Positions 7,853 to 16,911 of a stretch of DNA of 64,000 nt are shown one piece after another (position 1 is the stretch's first letter; every line of letters starts with the position of its first letter). Source of the DNA: Mycobacterium conspicuum (GTDB taxonomy: Bacteria > Actinomycetota > Actinomycetes > Mycobacteriales > Mycobacteriaceae); assembly GCF_010730195.1 (NCBI RefSeq), contig NZ_AP022613.1, positions 4,526,001 through 4,590,000 of the forward strand, in the 5' to 3' direction. The notes under the pieces were generated by a model, which saw only the letters and a list, made by a program, of their open reading frames with translations, was not told where the DNA came from and searched no databases. Both the position numbers and the translations under genes were made by a program.

Positions 7853-9787
7853 ATGTTCAATTTTTTCCGGATCGGATTGTCGGCAGTGACGATTATTCTC
7901 GTTTTCACCGTTGCTGCATGCGGCCCGCCTTGTCCGCCGGCAGACAACTGTCCGGACACGTCCGAAGAGTCGAGCGCCGGACAGGGTATGGACGGCATGG
8001 CTATGCCGACCCGGCCCTGTCCCTTGGTTTACCTCACCAAGAACGATCCTGTGCCGCCGCCGCTGTATCCCGCCATCGGAAGCGCGCATTGGCATGTGCC
8101 ATGGGCGCAGGATTATTTCGACCAGGGCCTGCGATTTTACTTCGCTTTCAACAACCGTGAATCCTACCGAGCATTCCGCGAAGCGGCTCGCGAGGCCGAG
8201 GACAGCGGAATTCCTTGCTCGGCATGCTACTGGGCGCAAGCACTCGTGCTCGGAGTGGACCTCAATATGGGGACGCAATCAGAAGACGACCGGGAGGCGG
8301 CGAATAGTGCGCTCCACCGCGCCATCGACGCCAATCCGAATCCGGAAGACTGGGAGATTATTCGGGCTTTGTTCGGACGGTATCAGAATTGCAATCCCAC
8401 GAAAGATAAGAAGGAAGAGAGGAAATGCCAGGGGATCCGCAACGAAGCCTACTATAACGGAATGGAAACGGTGCTGAAAGAGTTCGGCAGTGATGATCCC
8501 AACGTCATCGCGCTTTTCGCCGACGCGGCCATGAACCTGACGATATGGAATTATTGGGACAAGCAGGGAAATCCGGTCGCTGACTATTTCGCGGCGATCA
8601 CGGAGACGAAGAACCAACTCGTGAGAGCTTTGAAATTTGTCCAATACCCGCAAAACGAGGGGCCGATCCATTGGTATATCCATCTGATGGAGCAATCGCC
8701 CACACCAGACGCGGCCAAACGCTACGCGGACATGTTGGCCTCCCTCGCACCGAATGCAGGCCACCTGGTCCACATGCCGTCGCACATCTACTTCCGCATG
8801 GGAGACCTACGAAATGCGATTAGGGCCAACAAAGAAGCGGTCGACGTAGACGAGAGGTATTTCGCGGTTGAGCCGAATCTGTATCGTCCGGACGGCGACC
8901 GTTATAGGTACGGATATTACCCCCACAATATCCATTTCATAATCGCCGCCGCGGCGTTGAGTGGCGACGACCAAGAACACGATCTCACCCGTTATGCGGA
9001 TAAGCTACTGCAGTCGCTGCCGGATAAGGCAAGCGGAATGCGTGCGGACGAATACACGGCCGCCTACTATCTCACAAAGGTGAATTTCTCCAGTACGGCG
9101 GATATCCGCAAATTCCCGCAACCGGACACTGACACAAAGCAGCCGCTCGCAAACCTTGCGTACGATTTCACGCTACTGATGGCGGAGATCTGGGATAAAA
9201 ACAAGGCTAATGCTAAGCGGTTGGTTGACAAACTCGGTGCCGACGTCGCCAGCTATCGCGACAAGGCGCCCGACGACGTAAAACGCGGGAACCCGAACTG
9301 CGATCTCAACCGCAAACTCCCGAAAATCGAAGTGTGTCTGGCCGCGGTCCTCGATGATCTGGGACATGCGCAGGAGGCGGCCTTGAACAGCAACTGGGCC
9401 GCGGCGTTTGACAACGCGGATGCCGCTCGCAAAATCCAGGACGCAGTGCACAAGAAGCAATATGAGGAGCCTCCCATGTGGCCCTACCCCGTACGCCAGA
9501 CGCTGGCCTCGATCCTGATCCGGTGGGCGGACGCTGACCCGACGCGTCGCAGTACACACCTGACCGATGCCAAGAATGCGCTGTTGGAAAGCCTGAACGG
9601 ACCCCCGGGCACCCCTGCCGGCGAAATCCCGACAGGGACTTTCCCCGGAAACGGCTGGGCGTACTACGGGCTGCTGGAGATCGCGAACCGCGACGGCTCC
9701 GTCCCGGCCGACGTTGCTAAGGCCCAGGCAGACCTGGACGCCCATTGGTTCGGGGACCCCGGATTCCATACGCTCGATCGCATGTAG
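7853..9787 (+). CDS. TPR-like lipoprotein, probably acquired
   Basis: A 644-residue protein with a lipobox (TVAAC, Cys23), so it is likely exported and lipid-anchored. The body is rich in helical repeats of tetratricopeptide type. Its most distinctive block is IHWYIHLMEQSPTPDAAKR followed by HLVHMPSHIYFRMGD, a histidine-rich signature found in TPR proteins of many environmental bacteria. The gene uses many A/T-ending codons (AAT, AAA, TAT, GAG/GAA mixtures), unlike its neighbours, which suggests horizontal transfer. Function is unknown; the paired His motifs could bind metal, which is inference. Confidence 0.7.
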   Translation: MFNFFRIGLSAVTIILVFTVAACGPPCPPADNCPDTSEESSAGQGMDGMAMPTRPCPLVYLTKNDPVPPPLYPAIGSAHWHVPWAQDYFDQGLRFYFAFNNRESYRAFREAAREAEDSGIPCSACYWAQALVLGVDLNMGTQSEDDREAANSALHRAIDANPNPEDWEIIRALFGRYQNCNPTKDKKEERKCQGIRNEAYYNGMETVLKEFGSDDPNVIALFADAAMNLTIWNYWDKQGNPVADYFAAITETKNQLVRALKFVQYPQNEGPIHWYIHLMEQSPTPDAAKRYADMLASLAPNAGHLVHMPSHIYFRMGDLRNAIRANKEAVDVDERYFAVEPNLYRPDGDRYRYGYYPHNIHFIIAAAALSGDDQEHDLTRYADKLLQSLPDKASGMRADEYTAAYYLTKVNFSSTADIRKFPQPDTDTKQPLANLAYDFTLLMAEIWDKNKANAKRLVDKLGADVASYRDKAPDDVKRGNPNCDLNRKLPKIEVCLAAVLDDLGHAQEAALNSNWAAAFDNADAARKIQDAVHKKQYEEPPMWPYPVRQTLASILIRWADADPTRRSTHLTDAKNALLESLNGPPGTPAGEIPTGTFPGNGWAYYGLLEIANRDGSVPADVAKAQADLDAHWFGDPGFHTLDRM

Positions 9788-9839
9788 GTCGGAAGGTGTT
9801 GCAGCCGAATGCTTTCCAGGGCTGTCCGCACCCGGCCGG

Positions 9840-11345
9840 TCAGCCGAAGATCCCCGGCGGGATCGCCGGCGCCTTGTCCAGCACGCGCGGATCGACAACG
9901 ACGTTGAGCGCGCCCAGAGCGCCGGCCCGCAGCTCCGCCAGAGAATCCACCGCAGTCAAAAACCGTTGCTGCTCAACGGGTTCCACCACATCCTCGGCGA
10001 GTTGGGCGAACTTCTGCACGTACTGCTCGCGTCGGAAGGGCCGGGCGCCGAGCGGGTGGGCGTCGGCGACCGCCAATTCGTCGGAGATCACCTCACCGTT
10101 CTTCAGCGTTACCTCCGCGCGCGCCCCGGCCGCCTTCTCGGCCGGATCTGTCGAGTGATAGCGGCGGGTCCATTCCGGGTCTTCGACGGTCGAAATCTTG
10201 TGCCACAGTTGAACGGTGTCGGGCCGGTGCGCCCGCTCTGGGGCGTACGAGCGTTCGTGGTGCCAGCTGCCGTCCTGCAGTGCGACGGCGAAGATGTAGG
10301 GCAGCGAGTGGTCCAGCGTTTCCCGAGATGCGTCCGGATCGAACTTCTGCGGGTCGCCCGAGCCGGTTCCGATCACATGGTGGGTGTGATGGCTGGTGTG
10401 TAACACGATCTTGGCTATCTGGCCGAGATCGCCGATCCGCGCGCGCAATCGGCGGGCCAGGTCGATCGGCGCCTGGCTCTGATATTCCGCCGAATACTCC
10501 TTGGTGTAGCTGTCCAGAATGGCGCGCTTGGGTTCACCGGGAGCGGGCAACGGCACCAGGTATTCCCGCTCCGGCCCGCCCAGCAGCCACGCCATCACAC
10601 CGTCCTCGCCCTCCCAGATCGGTGCCGGCGATCCCTCACCGCGCATCGCGCGGTCGACCGCTTCGATCGCGATCTTGCCGGCGTGTGCGGGGGCGAACGC
10701 CTTCCAGCTGGAAATCGCACCTTTGCGGGATTGGCGGGTGCTGGTCGTCAGGTGTAACGCCTGGCCGATTGCCTGATAGATGGTCTCGGCGTCCAACCGC
10801 AGCATGGATCCGATGCCCGCGGCCACCGCCGGGCCGAGGTGCGCGACGTGGTCAATCTTGTGCTCGTGTAGGCAGATTCCGTTCACCAGGTCAATCTGAA
10901 TCTCGTAGGCGGTCACCACACCCCGTATCAGGTCGGCGCCGCACACACCGAGCTGCTGGGCGACCGCAACCAGCGGCGGGATGTTGTCTCCGGGGTGGGA
11001 GTAGTCCTCGGCCAAAAAGGTGTCGTGGAAATCCAATTCGCGCACCGCGACGCCGTTGGCCCAGGCCGCCCATTCCACCGAATAGCTGCCGCCGACACCG
11101 AAAACGTTGGCGCCTTGAGCCTTTGGATGAGCAAGCGCCTGCTGACGAGCAACCGCGACGGGGCGGCGCAGCACCGCCGCGGCGCTGACGGCGGCGTTGT
11201 CGATGATCCGGTTGCGCACCATCTCGGCAACCTCCGGCTCGACGGCGACCGGGTCGACCGCAACTTCCGCGATCTTGGCGGCCAGGTGCTCGCCGCGCGG
11301 AAAATCGTCGGCGCTGCGCCAGACCCGGACCGGATGGATCAACAT
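9840..11345 (-). CDS. prpD: 2-methylcitrate dehydratase, MmgE/PrpD family
   Basis: A 501-residue protein that fits PrpD, which dehydrates 2-methylcitrate in the methylcitrate cycle used to dispose of propionyl-CoA from odd-chain lipids and cholesterol. MmgE/PrpD signatures run through the protein, for example RELDFHDTFL, PADNIPPL-like PGDNIPPL, HKIDHVAHLGPA and SRKGAISSWKAF. It closely resembles M. tuberculosis Rv1130 as I recall that sequence. The start at 11345 (MLIHPVRVW) matches that family. In M. tuberculosis prpD is followed by prpC and is divergent from prpR. Neither is adjacent here: downstream is an unrelated lipoprotein on the other strand and upstream an amine oxidase. Confidence 0.9.
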   Translation of the reverse strand: MLIHPVRVWRSADDFPRGEHLAAKIAEVAVDPVAVEPEVAEMVRNRIIDNAAVSAAAVLRRPVAVARQQALAHPKAQGANVFGVGGSYSVEWAAWANGVAVRELDFHDTFLAEDYSHPGDNIPPLVAVAQQLGVCGADLIRGVVTAYEIQIDLVNGICLHEHKIDHVAHLGPAVAAGIGSMLRLDAETIYQAIGQALHLTTSTRQSRKGAISSWKAFAPAHAGKIAIEAVDRAMRGEGSPAPIWEGEDGVMAWLLGGPEREYLVPLPAPGEPKRAILDSYTKEYSAEYQSQAPIDLARRLRARIGDLGQIAKIVLHTSHHTHHVIGTGSGDPQKFDPDASRETLDHSLPYIFAVALQDGSWHHERSYAPERAHRPDTVQLWHKISTVEDPEWTRRYHSTDPAEKAAGARAEVTLKNGEVISDELAVADAHPLGARPFRREQYVQKFAQLAEDVVEPVEQQRFLTAVDSLAELRAGALGALNVVVDPRVLDKAPAIPPGIFG

Positions 11346-11432
11346 AATGCGCACATTAGGCAAACTCAGCCGCAGAACTCCACCTGCCGGTGTAGCTTGC
11401 TGCTGGGGCGGTACTGCGAGCGAGGAGCCACC

Positions 11433-12815
11433 ATGGCAGAGTTCGACTACTGCGTCGTCGGAGCGGGTTTCGCTGGTTTGACCGCCGCCCTGCGACTGAA
11501 GCAAGCCGGCCACTCGGTGGTCCTGTTGGAGGCTCGTGACCGCGTCGGCGGTCGCACGTTCACGGTGACCCGCGACGACGGGGTGTGGATCGACCGCGGC
11601 GGGGCGTGGGTGGGGCCGGGCCAGGATCGGATCCACGCGTTGATGGACGAGTTCGGCGTGCCGGAATACAAGCAGCACAACGACGGCGAGGCCATCATGA
11701 TCGTCGGCGGCAAAAAGCACCGCTACGGCGGCACCATTCCCTGGACGATGAGCCCCTGGGCCGTCGCCAACCTCGGCCTCGGCTTGCTCTCAATGGAAAA
11801 AATGTGCAAATCCATTCCCCGCGAATCCCCTTGGGAGGCAAAACAAGCCGAGGAGTGGGACCGCATCAGCCTCGGCGAATGGCTACAGAAGAACACGGCG
11901 TCCAAGCAGGCTCGCGAGATGCTGGACATGGCGCTGGCCGGCGTCTACACCTCGGCCGCGTCGGAGACCTCGTTGCTGTGGGTGCTGCTGCAGATGGGAT
12001 CGGCCACCAGCTCGACCATCGGCGGTCCCACCTTTGTCATCTCGGGCAAGGGCGGCGCACAAGACGCCCGCCCGGTCGGCGGGATGGGCGCCATCTACCG
12101 CCAGATCGCCGCCGAACTGGGTGACGCACTGCAGTTGTCGCGGCCGGTGCGGCAGATCGCCCAGGACGCTGACGGTGTCACGGTCCGCTCCGACGATCTA
12201 ACGGTGCGCGCACGGCGGGTGATCGTGGCGATCCCGTTGGCGATCGCCACCTCGATCGACTACGAGCCGATGCTGCCGCTGGATCGGGCCTTCCTGCACC
12301 AGCGGATGCCGAGCGGCGCGGTCATCAAGACGTCGATCTTCTACGACGAGCCGTTCTGGCGTGCCGACGGATTGTCCGGCCAGTCGACCTCCCCGGGATC
12401 CCCGGCCACCCTGACCATCGACGCCTGCACGGACACCGCCGTGCCCGGGATCATGTGCGTCATCACAGAGGGACCGGCGGCACGTCAACTGACGAAACTC
12501 GATGAGGCGGAACGCAAATCGTTGGTCGTCGGCGAATTGGTCGACCGGTTCGGCGGCAGGGCAAGCACACCCGTCGAGTTCCACGAGCAGAACTGGTCCA
12601 CCGACCGCTATTCCGGCGGCGGGATGATCGGCCACGCCCCGACCGGCGTGCTGACCCAATTCGGCTACACCCTGCGTCCGCCGTGTGGTCGCATCCACTG
12701 GGCCGGAACGGAAAGCTCGGCCACCATGTGCGGCTGGATTGACGGTGCGGTTCGTTCCGGAGAACGTGCCGCGACCGAAGCAATCGCGGCCGAGACCACG
12801 GCCGCGGTTTCCTAA
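11433..12815 (+). CDS. FAD-dependent monoamine oxidase family protein
   Basis: A 460-residue flavoprotein with an N-terminal dinucleotide-binding fold (VVGAGFAGL at about residues 8-16), then RDRVGGRTFT near residue 38, and the C-terminal FAD-contacting segment RIHWAGTESS. This arrangement is that of amine and polyamine oxidases, which oxidise amines to imines and produce peroxide. The ATG at 11433 has GCGAGGAGCC upstream and begins right at the Rossmann strand. The open frame extends further upstream, but that part overlaps prpD on the other strand and is not credible. The substrate is unknown. It diverges from prpD across 87 bases. Confidence 0.85.
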   Translation: MAEFDYCVVGAGFAGLTAALRLKQAGHSVVLLEARDRVGGRTFTVTRDDGVWIDRGGAWVGPGQDRIHALMDEFGVPEYKQHNDGEAIMIVGGKKHRYGGTIPWTMSPWAVANLGLGLLSMEKMCKSIPRESPWEAKQAEEWDRISLGEWLQKNTASKQAREMLDMALAGVYTSAASETSLLWVLLQMGSATSSTIGGPTFVISGKGGAQDARPVGGMGAIYRQIAAELGDALQLSRPVRQIAQDADGVTVRSDDLTVRARRVIVAIPLAIATSIDYEPMLPLDRAFLHQRMPSGAVIKTSIFYDEPFWRADGLSGQSTSPGSPATLTIDACTDTAVPGIMCVITEGPAARQLTKLDEAERKSLVVGELVDRFGGRASTPVEFHEQNWSTDRYSGGGMIGHAPTGVLTQFGYTLRPPCGRIHWAGTESSATMCGWIDGAVRSGERAATEAIAAETTAAVS

Positions 12816-12819
12816 GCTC

Positions 12820-13938
12820 TTACACCCCGGCCCGCGGCACCACACAGGGCCGCTTCGGCAGCACCTGCGGACTGGCCCCGCCGCGGCCCATCCCGGCCAT
12901 ACCTGCCCCGGCCCCGCCCATGCCCATGGGCATCGGCATCGGCGTCATACGGCCGCCGGCGGCGGCTCCCGCTCCCTGCAAGTCCGCGGCGGCATGCATT
13001 GCGCCCATCCCTCGCATCGCGGAGCTGGCCATCCCGGCCGGCGTCGAACCCTGCCAAGTCGAGGGCACCGACATCGCTCCCACCAGCCGCGCCTTGCCAA
13101 GCCCGGCCGACATCGCGGACCCCAGCCGCCCGGCGCCCAGCGCCTTCACCCCGGAGAGGGCCCCGCCCGCCAATTTCGGGATGCTCGCCGGCAACCGGGC
13201 AGCGGCGGCCGCGGTTCCGGGAACCCCCGCCGTGGAGCCCCGCGCCGCCATACTCATCATCGACATCAACGGTGACATCGCCATGCTGGCGGGATACATC
13301 AGCATGGATACCTCCTGCAAGGGCAGCGCCTTCAAAGTCGACAACATGGCGGGAACCGCGGCCTCCGCGCGCTGCACCGCCGAGGACAACGACGACGTCA
13401 ACCCGGCGAGCTGCGCACCCAGCCCTTCAAACGGCGCCAAGGTCGCGGCCACCGACGTCGCCCCCGAGTGATAGCCAACCATGGCAGACACGTCCTGAGC
13501 CCACATCTCCATGTAATCGAACTCGTTGGCCGCGATCGCCGTGGTGTTCTGACCCAGAAAGTTCATCGCTACCAACCTCGGCAACGACGCCCGATTGGCC
13601 GTCACCACCGCCGGATGCACCATGGCCGTCAGCGCCGTCTCGAACGCGGTCGCCGCCACCCGAGCCTGACCGGCGGCCGCCGCCGCGTGTCCCGCCGCCG
13701 CGTTCAACCAGCCCACATACGGCGTCGCGGCCGCGGCCATCGAATCCGACGCGGGCCCGGTCCACGGTCCAGCGGTCAACTCGACTATCACCGAATGAAA
13801 CGACGTGGCCGACGCCTGCAAATCCTGGGCCAGGCCATCCCACGCCGACGCCGCCGTCAGCAACGGTCCGGATCCGGCACCACCAAAGATCAGCGCGGAA
13901 TTGATCTCCGGCGGCAACCAGGAAAACTCCGGAATCAT
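12820..13938 (-). CDS. PPE family protein, SVP subgroup
   Basis: A 372-residue PPE protein. The N-terminal domain of about 180 residues has the LPPEINS motif near residue 8 and the WAQDVSAM region. The C-terminal part is Met/Gly/Ala-rich and carries the G-x-x-S-V-P-x-x-W signature (GAMSVPSTW) that defines the PPE-SVP subgroup, ending in VVPRAGV. The ATG at 13938 is chosen over an upstream ATG (13962) because TTTGGAG lies just before it. PPE proteins are exported by type VII secretion, usually paired with a PE partner. It lies downstream of a PE-MPTR gene in the same direction, 190 bases away. Confidence 0.92.
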   Translation of the reverse strand: MIPEFSWLPPEINSALIFGGAGSGPLLTAASAWDGLAQDLQASATSFHSVIVELTAGPWTGPASDSMAAAATPYVGWLNAAAGHAAAAAGQARVAATAFETALTAMVHPAVVTANRASLPRLVAMNFLGQNTTAIAANEFDYMEMWAQDVSAMVGYHSGATSVAATLAPFEGLGAQLAGLTSSLSSAVQRAEAAVPAMLSTLKALPLQEVSMLMYPASMAMSPLMSMMSMAARGSTAGVPGTAAAAARLPASIPKLAGGALSGVKALGAGRLGSAMSAGLGKARLVGAMSVPSTWQGSTPAGMASSAMRGMGAMHAAADLQGAGAAAGGRMTPMPMPMGMGGAGAGMAGMGRGGASPQVLPKRPCVVPRAGV

Positions 13939-14128
13939 CGCAACTCCAAACATTGGCGACATTCACGAACCACGCGGTCGACCCGCCACGGATGTGCGTC
14001 GCAGCAGGAGCATCACCCAAATCACACCAGAGAGTTGTGTGGCGACACCGTCAATTCAGGAGCCACCCAGGAAAGAGGCAGGACACTGCCAAGCTTGTCG
14101 AGACGCCCCGGGCCCGCGGCTCGGGGCG

Positions 14129-15634
14129 TTAGTCGAAGAGTCCCGCGGCGTCGAATCGCTTGTTGAAGCCGCCCGACTCCTCTTCCCCCGAGTTGCCGAC
14201 GCCCGAGTCGTCGACGCCCGAGTTGCCAAACCCCGCGTTGAAGACGCCCGAGTTGGCGATGCCCGCGTTGAATCCTCCCGAGTTATCGATGCCCGCGTCC
14301 TGGAAGCCCCCGTGGTTGCCGACGCCCGCGGTGAATTCACCGCCGGTGTTATGCACGCCGGAGTTCTCGAAGCCCGAATTGAAAAAGCCGGAGTTTTCCT
14401 GGCCGGTATTGCCGAAGCCGGAATTTTCGACGTTCTGGTTGACCGCGCTGCCGAACCCGGTGTTGAAGTTGCCCGAGTCGAAAGCCCCGGTATTGACGCT
14501 GCCGGAGTTGCCCCACCCGGTGTTGAGCTCACCGGAGTTGAAGCTGCCGGTGTTGAGCAGCCCCGAGTTGCCGTTGCCCATCTCGATCGTGCCCGCGTTG
14601 CCGAAGCCGACGTCCTCGGCGCCCGAGTTGCCGCCGCCGACGTCAATGGAACCCGAGTTCCCGAACCCGAAATCCACGCTGCCGGCGTTCCCGAAGCCGG
14701 TGTCCGCGGACCCCGCATTCCGAAAGCCGGTGTCGGCCACACCCGAGTTACCGGAGCCGACGTTGTGGTCGCCGGAGTTGAAGAAGCCCACGTTGCCGTC
14801 GCCCGAGTTGAAAAACCCGATGTTGTTGTTGCCCGAGTTGCCGATCCCGATGTTCCCGCTGCCGGAGTTGAGCTTCCCGATACCCATCTGGTTGTCGCCG
14901 GTGAGCCCGAAACCGATGTCGTTGTTGCCGCTGTTGCCGAAGCCGACGTTGTTATTGCCGCGATTGCCGAAGCCCATGTTGTGGTCGCCGTGATTACCGC
15001 CGCCCATGTTGAAGTTCCCGGTGTTGCCGCTGCCGACGTTGGAGTCGCCATCGTTCCCACCGCCCATGTTGCCGCTGCCTTCGTTTCCGCTGCCGAAGTT
15101 CCGGCTGCCGATATTTCCGCGACCGATGTTGCCGCTGCCGAAGTTGCCGCTGCCCCGGTTGGTGGCGCCGAAGTTTCCGCTGCCCACGTTCTGGTTGCCG
15201 ATGTTGCCGTTGCCCACGTTGCCGCTGCCGGTGTTCCCGCCGCCGAAGTTCTTGCTGCCGGTGTTTCCGCCGCCGACGTTGGCGTCGCCGTGGTTTCCGT
15301 TGCCCAGGTTGCCGCTGCCCATGTTGCCGATGCCGAAGTTGACGCTCTGCGCGTTGGCCGCCTCGACTTCGGCGTACAGCCGCCCGCCGGCACTCATCGC
15401 CTGCACGAACTGCCCGTGAAAAGTCGCCGCCTGGGCGCTCAGCGCCCGAAACGCGTGACCGTGTGCGGCGAAGAGCGAGGCTATCGCGGCCGAGACCTCG
15501 TCGGCACCGGCGGCCAATATTTGCGTCGTAGGGACCGCCGCCGCGGCATTTGCCGCATTCAATGTCGAGCCGAGGCTCTGCAAATCCGACGCGGCCGACG
15601 CCAGCATTTCCGGTGCCACCACTAAATACGACAT
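14129..15634 (-). CDS. PE protein with MPTR repeat tail (chimeric)
   Basis: A 501-residue protein. Residues 1-96 form a typical PE domain (MSYLVVAPEML, DEVSAAIASLFAAHG, AANAQS). The rest is a long array of N-x-G-x-G-N pentapeptide-like repeats ending in FNKRFDAAGLFD. Such MPTR repeats normally follow a PPE domain, not a PE domain; PE tails are usually PGRS. The tail matches the tail of the neighbouring PPE-MPTR protein in order and wording (LTGDNQ, LNSGSGNIG, GAFDSGN, NTGFGS), so it probably arose by recombination. The start is supported by GGAGGG 6 bases upstream. A paired TACG motif lies 82-105 bases before the start codon. Confidence 0.88.
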   Translation of the reverse strand: MSYLVVAPEMLASAASDLQSLGSTLNAANAAAAVPTTQILAAGADEVSAAIASLFAAHGHAFRALSAQAATFHGQFVQAMSAGGRLYAEVEAANAQSVNFGIGNMGSGNLGNGNHGDANVGGGNTGSKNFGGGNTGSGNVGNGNIGNQNVGSGNFGATNRGSGNFGSGNIGRGNIGSRNFGSGNEGSGNMGGGNDGDSNVGSGNTGNFNMGGGNHGDHNMGFGNRGNNNVGFGNSGNNDIGFGLTGDNQMGIGKLNSGSGNIGIGNSGNNNIGFFNSGDGNVGFFNSGDHNVGSGNSGVADTGFRNAGSADTGFGNAGSVDFGFGNSGSIDVGGGNSGAEDVGFGNAGTIEMGNGNSGLLNTGSFNSGELNTGWGNSGSVNTGAFDSGNFNTGFGSAVNQNVENSGFGNTGQENSGFFNSGFENSGVHNTGGEFTAGVGNHGGFQDAGIDNSGGFNAGIANSGVFNAGFGNSGVDDSGVGNSGEEESGGFNKRFDAAGLFD

Positions 15635-15710
15635 TGTTGCCCTCCGCGACAGGCTTATTTCGAATTGACTCAAGGATGCGGATTGGCGCGCGGAATAACG
15701 TCAGTCAGAA

Positions 15711-15739
15711 TGCGTAGATAGCACGCAAATGGGGTCGTA
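15711..15739 (-). promoter_or_regulatory. Paired TACG box upstream of the PE-MPTR gene
   Basis: Read on the minus strand, TACGACCCC (15739-15731) is followed by ATCTACG (15719-15713). The TACG cores are 23 bases apart. The nearer core lies 82 bases before the start at 15634. The same arrangement stands before two other PE/PPE genes near the LuxR-type regulator at 18879-22142, so this may be its binding site; that is inference. Confidence 0.45.
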
Positions 15740-15753
15740 TTTTGTCGAGCGCC

Positions 15754-16887
15754 CTATCCGACCCCGGCTCGAGGCACCACGCTCGGCCGGTTCTGGACGA
15801 CATGCGGACTGGCGCCGCCGCGGCCCATCATCGCGCCGCCGGCTCCCGCACCGCCCATCGGCATCGGCATGGGCATGCCGCCCAGCCCCGGCGCCGCCGT
15901 CGTCGGCGCGGTGTCGGGCATCGCGGCCAGCCCCGACATCGCGGCACTGGCGCTGCGGGCGGGCATCGATCCGGCCCAATCCGCGGGCACCGACAGTGCC
16001 CCGACCAACCGGCCCTGGCCCAGGCCCGCCGAAACCCCGACACCGCCCAGCCCGGCGGCACCGCCCAACGCCTTCACGTCGGGTAGCGCCCCGCCCACGG
16101 ACAACGCGGCCGCCGGCACTGCGCCGGCTGCGTTGGTCAGAGCCGCGCTTTGCGTAGAACCCTGCATGGCCGCGCTCATCAACATCATCAATGGCGATAT
16201 GGCCGTGCCCACCGGGCTGGCCAGACCCTGCACCCCCGACGTCAGCGCCTGCAGCAACGACTGCAACGTCGGCAACGAAGGCATTGTGGGCGGCGTCATC
16301 GGTGGCGGGTCGGCCGGCGGCGGGTCCGATGCGGCCGCCGTCGCGCGAAAAGCCGACCCCACCAACTTGATTGGTGGCGTCCCGAACGGCGTCAACGTCG
16401 ACGCGACCGACATCGCGCCCGCATGATAGGCGACCATCGCGGCCACGTCCTGGGCCCACATCTCGGCGTAGTCGAACTCGGTGGCGGCGATGGCCGGCGT
16501 GTTCTGGCCCAGAAAGTTGGTGGCCACCAACGCAATCAACTGCACCCGGTTGGCCGCGACGGCCGCCGGGTGCACCGTCGCCGCTCGGGCCGTCTCGAAA
16601 GCCGTTGCCGCGGAGCGGGCTTGGGCGGCCGCCTCTTCGGCCTGGGCTGCGGATGCGCTCAGCCACCCCTCGTATGGGGCTGCCGCACCCGCCATCGCCA
16701 ACGCCGCCGGGCCCGACCATACCCCGTCGGTGAGGGCCGAGAGCACCGCCCGAAACGCCGCTGCCGAGGCGTACAGATCCGTCGCCAACGACCGCCACGC
16801 CGCCGCCGCCGTGAGCAACGGCTCGGAACCCGCGCCGCCGTGCATCCGGGTCGAGTTGATCTCCGGTGGTAGCACGAGGAAATCCAT
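15754..16887 (-). CDS. PPE family protein, SVP subgroup
   Basis: A 377-residue PPE protein starting MDFLVLPPEINSTRM, the standard PPE opening. The PPE domain covers about residues 1-180 (WAQDVAAMVAYHAGA). A proline-rich linker (DPPPADPPPMTPP) follows. The C-terminal half carries the SVP signature GALSVPADW and ends VVPRAGVG, almost the same ending as the PPE protein at 12820-13938, so the two are paralogues. A GTG one codon before the ATG could also serve as start. It lies 24 bases after the PPE-MPTR gene and is probably co-transcribed with it. Confidence 0.92.
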   Translation of the reverse strand: MDFLVLPPEINSTRMHGGAGSEPLLTAAAAWRSLATDLYASAAAFRAVLSALTDGVWSGPAALAMAGAAAPYEGWLSASAAQAEEAAAQARSAATAFETARAATVHPAAVAANRVQLIALVATNFLGQNTPAIAATEFDYAEMWAQDVAAMVAYHAGAMSVASTLTPFGTPPIKLVGSAFRATAAASDPPPADPPPMTPPTMPSLPTLQSLLQALTSGVQGLASPVGTAISPLMMLMSAAMQGSTQSAALTNAAGAVPAAALSVGGALPDVKALGGAAGLGGVGVSAGLGQGRLVGALSVPADWAGSMPARSASAAMSGLAAMPDTAPTTAAPGLGGMPMPMPMGGAGAGGAMMGRGGASPHVVQNRPSVVPRAGVG

Positions 16888-16911
16888 CACAACGGTCCGT
16901 TCTCGAAGTTG

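Noticed and set aside
10995..11432. N-terminal extension of the amine oxidase frame
   Set aside because: It would overlap prpD on the other strand, and the FAD-binding strand starts right after ATG 11433.
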